DNA from: SHVO01 sp041905525
GTDB lineage: Bacteria > Pseudomonadota > Alphaproteobacteria > Rhodospirillales > Rhodospirillaceae
Assembly: GCA_041905525.1 (NCBI GenBank)
Contig: JAYRKY010000013.1
Coordinates: forward strand, 30,203-94,202
Direction of reading: 5' to 3'
DNA length: 64,000 bases
The translations under genes were made by a program, and so were the position numbers. Below are positions 36,926 through 44,666 of this stretch, one piece after another. Numbering within the stretch: position 1 is the first letter of the stretch; each line of letters starts with the position of its first letter. The notes beneath the pieces are model-generated. The model was not told the origin of the DNA and made no database searches. It saw only the letters and a program-made list of their open reading frames with translations.

Positions 36926-37977
36926 GCGCCAGTCCACTCGATCTTTGCGCCATGCGGATGGACGTTGGCGAGTAACTGGTCGGCGCCGCCGGGCCAGATG
37001 CGAATTCGCAACGTGAATCTGCCGGAGCCGTCCTGTTCCATGCGCACCCAGGAAAAAGGCGCGTCGGGGCTGGTGTGCGCCCCGACCAATTCCGCCTGCG
37101 CCGTCACCCGGCGTTTCACGTCATCGGAAAAATACTGGAATGCCACGGAGTGCATGAGCACCCGGTGAACGCCCGTCGCCCCGGTCGGTAAAAGGACCTT
37201 CTCAACCCAGTCGGCTGCGTCCATCTTGTCGATGTGCGGCGGGTCGGCGGCGGCGATATTAAGGGCGTTTCGGATCCGGCGAACGCGATCAAGTTGGTCT
37301 GCCCAGACATAGGCCAGGAGACGCTCCCGGCCCAAGGGAGACGAGATATCCACTGGCGATTGGTCGACGCCCCGCCGCGCAACGACGCGCACCCTGGAGG
37401 GCAATGGCGACGGTCCGGTCCAGGCGGGAGTGAGGCGCACTGAGCTGACCGCTGCGCCCGCCTCGGTCGCCCCGAGCAGGTACGAATAACGATCCAGCAC
37501 CAGGTTGAGGCCGCCGCTGCTGCCAAGCTCAAAGAGCGAGAAGGGGAGTCCATACTCGGAGGCCAGCGTGAGCAGTCCGGCCATGAGAACCGCCGAGCGT
37601 CCGACCTCGTTTGTTTGAGGGGGCAGGTCAAGCCACGGCAAGAGAGCCGCCTCAAATCGAACCAGCACAGAGTCCAACCGCTCCCCCAGCGACGCGCGGT
37701 CCATCGCGAGCGCGGGTGGGTACGCTGCGGTCCAAGCAGGGTCCACGTCCCGTTCCGCAAGGGCGTGCAGGCCCGCCACCAGCCGCAAGGCAAGCGCGTC
37801 ATGCTCCGGTTCGGGATCACCGGCCCATGTTAACACCCGTGCACCGATTGTTCCGGCGGGAGAGAGCCGCTCACCCAATAGATCGCACAACTCCGCTGTG
37901 AACGGCGCAGCCATATCGCGGCAGTACCGGGCTTGCTGAAAGAAAGAGTTCCGAACGCGCTTTTCGATTTCTGTCAT
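36922..37977 (-). CDS. DUF2332 family protein
   Basis: 351 aa, cytoplasmic, no membrane segment. Features typical of DUF2332 are the N-terminal FFQQARYCRDMAAPFTAELCDLLGE, the central LFELGSSGGLNLVLDRY and the later VLMHSVAFQYFSDDVK. The GSSGGLNL segment resembles the cofactor loop of a SAM-dependent methyltransferase; this is suggestive only. The function of the family is unknown. The gene is convergent with glmM and divergent from thiD. Confidence 0.85.
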   Translation of the reverse strand: MTEIEKRVRNSFFQQARYCRDMAAPFTAELCDLLGERLSPAGTIGARVLTWAGDPEPEHDALALRLVAGLHALAERDVDPAWTAAYPPALAMDRASLGERLDSVLVRFEAALLPWLDLPPQTNEVGRSAVLMAGLLTLASEYGLPFSLFELGSSGGLNLVLDRYSYLLGATEAGAAVSSVRLTPAWTGPSPLPSRVRVVARRGVDQSPVDISSPLGRERLLAYVWADQLDRVRRIRNALNIAAADPPHIDKMDAADWVEKVLLPTGATGVHRVLMHSVAFQYFSDDVKRRVTAQAELVGAHTSPDAPFSWVRMEQDGSGRFTLRIRIWPGGADQLLANVHPHGAKIEWTGA

Positions 37978-38085
37978 GGTCGGTCCTTATGCGCGGCGAG
38001 CTTGCACCCGTCATGGCTGCCTGAGTTATGCAAAGGCGACGCACGAGATTTGATCCACACGACGCGGTCGGTTTATTCTGGCTGG

Positions 38086-38910
38086 ATGAAAAACAGCGCA
38101 AATACACCTGGTCGCGTTCTTATTATCGCTGGCTCGGATTCCGGCGGCGGCGCGGGAATTCAGGCTGATATCAAAACGGTGACGTCCCTTGGCGCATTCG
38201 CAATGACAGCCGTGACGGCCATTACGGTTCAGAACACGCAAGGGGTGACCGCGGTCCACGAGGTTCCGTTGGATATAGTCGCGGGCCAAATCGAAGCGGT
38301 CGTGGCCGATATCGGAGTGGATGTCATCAAGACCGGGATGCTCGCCTCGTGCCCGATGATCGAGACGGTCGCGGATACACTCGCGCGTGCGGCACCAGGT
38401 GTGCCGCGGGTGGTCGACCCCGTGATGCGGGCAAAGGGCGGGCACGCCCTACTGGCCGAAGATGCGGCGCAGGCATTGGTAAAGCGTCTTGTGCGTGGGG
38501 CAGCAATGGTCACGCCAAACCTCCCAGAGGCGGAAGTGCTGACGGGGCGCCCGATCAAGAGCATCGCCGATATGGAACAGGCGGTCGAAGCGTGCCGGGC
38601 CCTCGGCGCGCAGGCCGTCTTATTGAAGGGCGGGCACCTTGAGGGCGCCCAGCTTTTGGACCTTCTCATTACGTCCGATCAGGTGATTCGTTTCGAGGAT
38701 ACACGCATCGATACCACTTCGACCCATGGCACAGGCTGCACTTTGGCCTCGGCGATCGCGGCTGGCCTCTCGCGCGGTCTGGGACTCCGGGACGCGGTGA
38801 TCGCCGCGCGGACCTACGTCCGCGGGGCGATCCTGTCCGCACCCGGCTTGGGCCGCGGGCACGGGCCCTTGAACCACGGGCATGTCTTCGGCGCCTTCCA
38901 GCAGCGCTAA
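38086..38910 (+). CDS. thiD: hydroxymethylpyrimidine / phosphomethylpyrimidine kinase
   Basis: 274 aa from ATG 38086 (MKNSANTPGRVLIIAGSDSGGGAG). Ribokinase-fold enzyme: N-terminal GSDSGGGAGIQADIK, central VTPNLPEAEVL, and C-terminal anion hole with catalytic Asp region STHGTGCTLASAIAAGL. It makes HMP-PP for ThiE, encoded elsewhere in the window. No thiamine riboswitch is seen upstream. Confidence 0.95.
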   Translation: MKNSANTPGRVLIIAGSDSGGGAGIQADIKTVTSLGAFAMTAVTAITVQNTQGVTAVHEVPLDIVAGQIEAVVADIGVDVIKTGMLASCPMIETVADTLARAAPGVPRVVDPVMRAKGGHALLAEDAAQALVKRLVRGAAMVTPNLPEAEVLTGRPIKSIADMEQAVEACRALGAQAVLLKGGHLEGAQLLDLLITSDQVIRFEDTRIDTTSTHGTGCTLASAIAAGLSRGLGLRDAVIAARTYVRGAILSAPGLGRGHGPLNHGHVFGAFQQR

Positions 38911-38957
38911 ATCGTAAAAACCCTAGCCTTGGCCCGCATTGACGGCCCCCGTCCGCG

Positions 38958-39026
38958 GTTCCTACACTCCGCCTCTTTTTGGCGGGGGAAAAGGAACGCC
39001 AATAGCCCCGCCTTCCCTGGGGAAGG
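38958..39026 (+). promoter_or_regulatory. serC-motif leader RNA
   Basis: Two hairpins immediately upstream of serC. Hairpin 1 pairs GTTCCT (38958-38963) with AGGAAC (38992-38997) and, inside it, CCGCC (38969-38973) with GGCGG (38981-38985). Hairpin 2 pairs CCTTCC (39011-39016) with GGAAGG (39021-39026), which is also the likely ribosome binding site region 13 nt before ATG 39040. A conserved serC RNA motif of this type is known upstream of alphaproteobacterial serC. Ligand and mechanism are unknown. Confidence 0.65.
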
Positions 39027-39039
39027 ATGTCACAACTCA

Positions 39040-40200
39040 ATGTCCGCTGTTCAGAAGCCGTCAGCGCGCCCGGCGCGTAATCACTTCTCTTCCGGCCCGT
39101 GCGCCAAGCGCCCCGGCTGGTCCCTTGAGGCCCTGAAGGACGCGCTGGTTGGCCGTTCGCATCGTGCGAAGCCGGCAAAAGCGCGCATCAAGCAGGTGAT
39201 CGATAAAACGCGTCAGATTCTTGGCGTCCCCGCCGACTATCGCATCGCCATTGTGCCCGCGTCCGATACGGGCGCGGTCGAGATGATGTTGTGGTCGGTG
39301 CTCGGCGCGCGCCCCGTGGATATGCTGGCGTGGGAAAGCTTCGGCGAGGGTTGGGTTACGGACGTCGTGAAGCAATTGAAGCTGAAAGACGCCCGCGTCA
39401 TCAAATCCGATTACGGCAAGCTCCCGAACCTGAAAGACGTCAACTTCGACAACGACGTGGTCTTCACGTGGAATGGAACGACGTCCGGCGTACGGGTTCC
39501 GAACGGGGATTGGATTCCCGCGGACCGCAAAGGCCTTACCATTTGCGACGCCACATCTGCAGTGTTCGCGATGGTCATGCCCTGGAGCAAGCTCGATGTC
39601 GTAACATACTCTTGGCAAAAGGTGCTGGGCGGCGAGGCACAGCACGGCATGTTGATTATCTCGCCGCGCGCGGTTGAGCGTCTTGAGAGCTATACGCCGC
39701 CATGGCCGATGCCTAAGATTTTCCGTCTCACGTCGAAGGGCAAGCTGAGCGAGGGGATCTTCGAGGGGGATACGATCAACACGGTCTCGATGCTCTGCGT
39801 CGAGGATGCGGTCGATGGTCTCAATTGGGCCGAGAGCGTTGGCGGCCTTAAGGGGCTCATTGCCCGCTCGGAAGCAAATTTGAAAGCGATTAGCGCCTGG
39901 GTGGCCAAAAATCCGTGGATTTCGTTCCTGGCCGAAGACCCGGCTGCCCGCTCGTGCACCTCCATTTGCCTCAGAATCACCGCCGATTGGTTTACCTCGC
40001 TGCCGGCGGAAAAACAGGCGGAGGCCGCCAAGAAGCTTGCGGGCCTGCTTGAGAAGGAAGGCGTCGCTCTGGATGTCGCCAGTTACCGCGACGCCCCGCC
40101 GGGACTTCGCATTTGGGGCGGCGCCACGGTTGAAACATCCGATATCCAAGCTCTCTTGCCGTGGATCGAGTGGGCGCACGCGGAAGTCCAAAACGCGTAG
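39040..40200 (+). CDS. serC: phosphoserine aminotransferase
   Basis: 386 aa from ATG 39040 (MSAVQKPSARPARNHFSSGPCAKRP). Class V PLP aminotransferase of the alphaproteobacterial type; the PLP lysine lies in TYSWQKVLGGEAQHG and the substrate loop in WNGTTSGVRVPNG. Second step of serine synthesis. It is preceded by a structured leader. serA lies about 960 nt downstream with rarD between them. Confidence 0.95.
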   Translation: MSAVQKPSARPARNHFSSGPCAKRPGWSLEALKDALVGRSHRAKPAKARIKQVIDKTRQILGVPADYRIAIVPASDTGAVEMMLWSVLGARPVDMLAWESFGEGWVTDVVKQLKLKDARVIKSDYGKLPNLKDVNFDNDVVFTWNGTTSGVRVPNGDWIPADRKGLTICDATSAVFAMVMPWSKLDVVTYSWQKVLGGEAQHGMLIISPRAVERLESYTPPWPMPKIFRLTSKGKLSEGIFEGDTINTVSMLCVEDAVDGLNWAESVGGLKGLIARSEANLKAISAWVAKNPWISFLAEDPAARSCTSICLRITADWFTSLPAEKQAEAAKKLAGLLEKEGVALDVASYRDAPPGLRIWGGATVETSDIQALLPWIEWAHAEVQNA

Positions 40201-40205
40201 TTCAT

Positions 40206-41120
40206 GTGAGCGAGCAAGGCCTCTCGCGCTCCGAGGAAAGCGCCGGCGTCTTCTATGCCGTCGGCGCTTATCTGCTGTGGGGATTCCTGCCACTCTATTG
40301 GCGGCAGGTCCACGAGGTGCCGGCTGTCGAAATGACCGCCCACCGCACGCTGTGGTGCGTTGTTCTCCTCGGGGTGCTGACGCTTGTGCGGGGCAGGGTC
40401 GGTGAGATCGTCGCGATCCTTCGCACACCTAAGACCCGCTGGACGCTCGTGGCGACCAGCGCCCTTATTACGGTGAATTGGACGTTGTTCATGTACGCCC
40501 TGGTCACGGACCAGGTAGTGGAGTCTTCGCTCGGCTACTACATGACACCCGTAATCTCGTTTGTCCTGGGAATTGTGCTCCTGCGCGAACGCCCGTCGAG
40601 TCTGCGTATGTTCTGCATTGCACTGGCGACCTGCGGCGTGCTGGTCCAGCTGTTCGCATTCGGCCGGCTGCCTTGGGTGGCGTTAGGGCTTGCCGTCACG
40701 TTCGGACTCTACGGTTACCTGCGTAAAAAGGCCCCGGTGGCCGCAATGGACGGCCTCCTTGTCGAAACGGGCCTGGTTGTACCGATTGCGATCGTGCTGA
40801 TCCTTTGGTGGTACGTCCACGGTGAGGGGCTGTTTCTGATCGGAAATGTGAAACGCGACGTTCTCCTTGTCGTCGGCGGGGCTTTGACCATCGCACCGCT
40901 GGCATTGTTCGCCGCGGCGATGCGGCGCGTTCGCATGACAACCATGGGATTCCTTCAATACATGGCGCCCACGATCTCATTGCTCGTGGCGATCTTTATC
41001 TTTCACGAACCGTTTGATTTAGGAGATCTCGTTTCTTTTGCGTTTATCTGGGCCGCGATCGTGATCGCTGTCCTTGAGAGTTTGGTGACGAAAGCGCCGG
41101 GGGTGCCTGACGCCGCGTAG
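40206..41120 (+). CDS. rarD: RarD-type EamA transporter
   Basis: 304 aa from GTG 40206, 5 nt after the serC stop. About ten membrane helices in two EamA halves. AVGAYLLWGFLPLYW near the start and the later MGFLQYMAPTISLLVAIFIFHEP are typical of the RarD subfamily of drug/metabolite transporters. The substrate is unknown. Its place inside the serC-serA unit makes an amino-acid-related export role worth considering, but this is inference. Confidence 0.88.
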   Translation: MSEQGLSRSEESAGVFYAVGAYLLWGFLPLYWRQVHEVPAVEMTAHRTLWCVVLLGVLTLVRGRVGEIVAILRTPKTRWTLVATSALITVNWTLFMYALVTDQVVESSLGYYMTPVISFVLGIVLLRERPSSLRMFCIALATCGVLVQLFAFGRLPWVALGLAVTFGLYGYLRKKAPVAAMDGLLVETGLVVPIAIVLILWWYVHGEGLFLIGNVKRDVLLVVGGALTIAPLALFAAAMRRVRMTTMGFLQYMAPTISLLVAIFIFHEPFDLGDLVSFAFIWAAIVIAVLESLVTKAPGVPDAA

Positions 41121-41161
41121 GGTTAGTGTCTTTTTCGATTTCTCTGGGAGGGGATAGTTAG

Positions 41162-42742
41162 ATGACTAAGCCGAAAGTGTTGATCAGCGACAAATTGAGT
41201 CCGGCCGCGGTTGAGATTTTCAAAACCCGCGGAATTGATGCCGACGTTAAAACCAATCTTACGCCGCAAGAACTGCTGGCGATCATTAAGGACTATGACG
41301 GCTTAGCCGTCCGTTCCAATACGAAGGTCACCGCAGAGGTGTTGGCCGCCGGCACGAACCTTAAGGTCGTGGGGCGGGCGGGAATCGGCGTCGACAATGT
41401 TGATGTTGAGGCTGCCACCGGACGCGGGGTCGTCGTGATGAACACGCCCTTCGGCAACGCGATCACCACGGCGGAACACGCGATTTCTATGATGATGGCG
41501 CTCGCGCGTCAAATCCCCGCCGCCAATTCTTCGACGCATGCGGGCAAGTGGGAAAAGTCCAAGTTCATGGGCGTCGAGTTGTACGGCAAGACCCTCGGCG
41601 TCATCGGCTGCGGCAACATCGGTTCCATCGTCGCCGATCGAGCGCTTGGTCTGAAGATGAAGGTATTGGCGTTCGATCCTTATCTTTCGGAGGAACGCGC
41701 GCGCGATCTTGGTGTCGAGAAAGCGGATTTGGAGACGATCTACGCCCGCGCCGACTTTATTACCTTGCATACGCCGCTCACCGACGGGACGCGCAATCTC
41801 ATCGATGCCAAGGCGCTGGCGAAAATGAAGAAGGGCGTGCGCATCGTCAACTGCGCACGCGGTGGCCTCGTCGTCGAAGCCGACATCAAGCAAGCCCTCG
41901 AGTCCGGCCACGTTGCAGGTGCCGCGTTCGATGTCTTCGAGGAGGAGCCGGCAAAGTCGAACATCCTCTTCGGTATGGAAAACGTGGTCTGCACGCCGCA
42001 TCTCGGCGCCTCCACCAATGAGGCGCAAGAGAATGTAGCCCTACAGGTGGCTGAGCAAATCTCTGACTATTTGCTCACAGGAGCTGTCTCTAACGCGCTG
42101 AATATGGCGTCGGTGTCGGCGGAGGACGCGCCCCGTCTGCGACCTTACATGAAGCTCGCTGAGGAACTCGGCAGCTTTGCAGGACAGATCGTGAGTTCCG
42201 GGCTCAAGGCGATCACTGTCGAGTATGCCGGGCATGTGGCGGAGCTCAACACGCGTCCCCTTACGGCGATCGCACTGAAGGGCCTTCTGGGACCGTTGAT
42301 GGAAAGCGTGAATATGGTGAACGCCCCCATGATTGCGCGCGAGCGGAACATCAAGGTGACCGAAGTCAAACGCGGCGAGCATGACCTGTACCAAACGCTG
42401 ATCACGCTGCAGGTCGTGACGGACGGACAGACGTCCACGATCTCCGGAACGCTCTTCGGAAGCATGCCCCGCCTGGTCGACGTGGACTCCATCCATATCG
42501 AAGCCGAGGTCGGTCCGAATATGTTGTTGGTCCACAACAACGACAAGCCCGGCTTTATTGGCGCCTTAGGAACGCTTCTCGGCCAGTCAGGTATCAATAT
42601 TGCCTCCTTCCATCTCGGACGGGCGAGTTCGGGTGGGGACGCGATTGCTCTTTTGAAGCTCGACCAGGGGGTGACCGAGGACGTGCTTGGGAAGGTCAAA
42701 TCCCTGCCACACGTCCGGCAGGCCCGGAGTCTCGCGTTTTAA
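41162..42742 (+). CDS. serA: D-3-phosphoglycerate dehydrogenase
   Basis: 526 aa, long type: N-terminal substrate domain, NAD-binding Rossmann motif GKTLGVIGCGNIGS, catalytic Arg/Glu/His region (NCARGGLVVEAD, CTPHLGASTNEAQ), intervening ASB domain, and a C-terminal ACT domain (LLVHNNDKPGFIGALGTLLG). The ACT domain normally mediates serine feedback. Ribosome binding site GGGAGGGG just upstream. First step of serine synthesis. Confidence 0.97.
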   Translation: MTKPKVLISDKLSPAAVEIFKTRGIDADVKTNLTPQELLAIIKDYDGLAVRSNTKVTAEVLAAGTNLKVVGRAGIGVDNVDVEAATGRGVVVMNTPFGNAITTAEHAISMMMALARQIPAANSSTHAGKWEKSKFMGVELYGKTLGVIGCGNIGSIVADRALGLKMKVLAFDPYLSEERARDLGVEKADLETIYARADFITLHTPLTDGTRNLIDAKALAKMKKGVRIVNCARGGLVVEADIKQALESGHVAGAAFDVFEEEPAKSNILFGMENVVCTPHLGASTNEAQENVALQVAEQISDYLLTGAVSNALNMASVSAEDAPRLRPYMKLAEELGSFAGQIVSSGLKAITVEYAGHVAELNTRPLTAIALKGLLGPLMESVNMVNAPMIARERNIKVTEVKRGEHDLYQTLITLQVVTDGQTSTISGTLFGSMPRLVDVDSIHIEAEVGPNMLLVHNNDKPGFIGALGTLLGQSGINIASFHLGRASSGGDAIALLKLDQGVTEDVLGKVKSLPHVRQARSLAF

Positions 42743-42795
42743 GGGCGAATTTTTGCTCTTCCTTTTGGTGTCGGGCGGCGTGCTAGACTTTTTCC

Positions 42796-43101
42796 ATGGT
42801 CACGCCGTCGCCCGCCCTTCGCGAAGAGCTTTTCCAGCTGGAACTCCGGCAGATCGAACTGAACGCGCGTATGCGCAACGGCGTGGTATGGGCCTTCATC
42901 GGCGTCTCCATCTGCCGGGGCATCTACGAGTATTACTCCCACGGCTTCGAGGCCCTCGAAGTCGCGCTCCTTTACGCCTTCCTTCCGGCCGCGCTTCTGG
43001 CCGTGATGGGTTTCCCGCTGGTGCGCTATTACGCGCGAAAAGCCGAGGAAAAGCTGCGGGCTCGCTTCGCCGAGCAACCGCGCCGGGATCCGCGAAAATA
43101 G
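42796..43101 (+). CDS. small membrane protein of unknown function
   Basis: 101 aa. A helical N-terminus rich in Glu and Leu (REELFQLELRQIELNARMRNG) is followed by two membrane helices (about 27-43 and 55-76) and a basic C-terminal tail (RYYARKAEEKLRARF). Not recognised. It sits between serA and purA on the same strand, 54 nt after serA. Confidence 0.6.
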   Translation: MVTPSPALREELFQLELRQIELNARMRNGVVWAFIGVSICRGIYEYYSHGFEALEVALLYAFLPAALLAVMGFPLVRYYARKAEEKLRARFAEQPRRDPRK

Positions 43102-43201
43102 CTTTCTTGGCGTCCGCTGGCTGGGCGCGTATAACCGCGCTTCTGCACGGTCGGGCAGGGCCTTTGCGTTCTGGGTAACTGGGGATAAAACGGGATATCG
43201 A

Positions 43202-44491
43202 ATGGGTAACGTCGCGGTTGTCGGTTCTCAATGGGGCGACGAAGGCAAAGGCAAGATCGTCGACTGGTTGTCGGAGCGCGCCGACATGGTCGTACGCTTC
43301 CAGGGAGGCCACAATGCCGGCCACACCCTCGTTATCGGCGACAATACGTATAAGCTCTCGCTCCTCCCGTCCGGCGTGGTCCGCGGCAAGCCGTCGATCA
43401 TCGGCAACGGGGTCGTCGTGGACCCTTGGGCGCTTCTCGACGAGATCAAGCGGATCGCCGACCAGGGCGTGAAAGTCACACCCGAGGTCCTGAAGCTAGC
43501 CGATAACGCCGTTCTCATTCTTCCACTGCACAGGACCTTGGATCAGGCGCGCGAAGCTGCCGCCGGCTCCAAACAGATTGGCACGACCGGGCGGGGCATC
43601 GGCCCAGCCTATGAGGATAAGACCGCCCGCCGCGCGATCCGCGTGTGCGACCTTGCCGATCCGCCGGCTCTCGCGGCAAAAGTCGAACGCTTGTTGGTTC
43701 ACCACAATGCGCTCCTGCGCGGGGTCGGCCATGCCGAGATCGACGGCGCCGAAGTGCTCGCGCAGCTGAAGGACGTTGCGCCCAGAATCCTGCCCTTCGC
43801 GGTGCCGGTGTGGGAAATCATGGCCGAGGCGCGCCAAAACCGCGCCCGCGTCCTGTTCGAAGGTGCTCAAGGTGCCATGCTCGACGTCGATCACGGCACC
43901 TATCCGTACGTCACGTCATCCAACACTGTGTCCGGCCAAGCCGCCGCCGGATCCGGCATCGGTCCGGGCAGCGTGGGCTATGTGCTTGGGATCACCAAGG
44001 CATATACGACGCGCGTGGGTTCGGGTCCGTTCCCGACCGAACTGACCGATGATGTGGGACAGTTGATCGGAGAACGCGGCCGGGAGTTTGGAACGGTCAC
44101 GGGCCGGAAGCGCCGCTGCGGCTGGTTCGACGCCGTCATGGTCCGCCAAGCCATCAAGATTGGCGGTATCAATGGGATCGCGTTCACCAAGCTCGATGTT
44201 CTGGACACACTGGCCGAACTCAAAATCTGCGTTGGCTACGAACTGAACGGCCAAAGTATCCGGCGTTTGCCGTCCGGTATGTCCGACCAGGCGGCCGTGA
44301 AGCCGATCTATGAGACGCTTCCGGGGTGGCAGACCTCGACCCAGGGCGCCAGAAGCTGGGCCCAGCTGCCGGCCGATGCGATCAAGTACATTCGTCGGGT
44401 CGAGGAACTGATCGAAGCCCCCGTCGCCCTGCTTTCCACCAGTCCGCAGCGCGAAGACACGATTCTGGTCCGGGATCCGTTCGCCGATTAA
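43202..44491 (+). CDS. purA: adenylosuccinate synthetase
   Basis: 429 aa, full length. GTP loop GSQWGDEGKGKIVDW at the N-terminus, GGHNAGHTL, the IMP-site TTGRGIGPAYEDKTAR and the guanine-recognition region near TKLDVLD. It commits IMP to AMP synthesis. Confidence 0.98.
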   Translation: MGNVAVVGSQWGDEGKGKIVDWLSERADMVVRFQGGHNAGHTLVIGDNTYKLSLLPSGVVRGKPSIIGNGVVVDPWALLDEIKRIADQGVKVTPEVLKLADNAVLILPLHRTLDQAREAAAGSKQIGTTGRGIGPAYEDKTARRAIRVCDLADPPALAAKVERLLVHHNALLRGVGHAEIDGAEVLAQLKDVAPRILPFAVPVWEIMAEARQNRARVLFEGAQGAMLDVDHGTYPYVTSSNTVSGQAAAGSGIGPGSVGYVLGITKAYTTRVGSGPFPTELTDDVGQLIGERGREFGTVTGRKRRCGWFDAVMVRQAIKIGGINGIAFTKLDVLDTLAELKICVGYELNGQSIRRLPSGMSDQAAVKPIYETLPGWQTSTQGARSWAQLPADAIKYIRRVEELIEAPVALLSTSPQREDTILVRDPFAD

Positions 44492-44585
44492 GCGGGGGAG
44501 GGGCTGCTGCCGAGCGGAGCGCCTCCCAAAAAGCGCCTCCGGCGCCTAAGCCGAGGAAAACCCTAGATTTACGCCCGTCTAAGGC

Positions 44586-44614
44586 GTTGTGTTGTTCTTA
44601 AGACTTCCTTAATA
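44586..44614 (+). promoter_or_regulatory. predicted sigma-70 promoter for the pseudokinase gene
   Basis: TTGTGT (44586-44591), a 17-nt spacer and TAATAT (44609-44614), 53 nt before ATG 44667, in the 175-nt gap after purA. It supports independent transcription of the pseudokinase/membrane-protein pair. Confidence 0.55.
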
Positions 44615-44666
44615 TGCCCGTTCGGACCGGCAGAAGCCGGTCCCAACGCTATTGAGGATAGGGACC

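Noticed and set aside
39061..40428. 455-codon antisense open frame opposite serC
   Set aside because: Mirror frame of a well-supported gene; no motifs and no ribosome binding site.
44492..44585. Terminator hairpin after purA
   Set aside because: The GC-rich repeats (GCGCCTCC-like) can pair only over about 6 bp and have no T-run; left unannotated.
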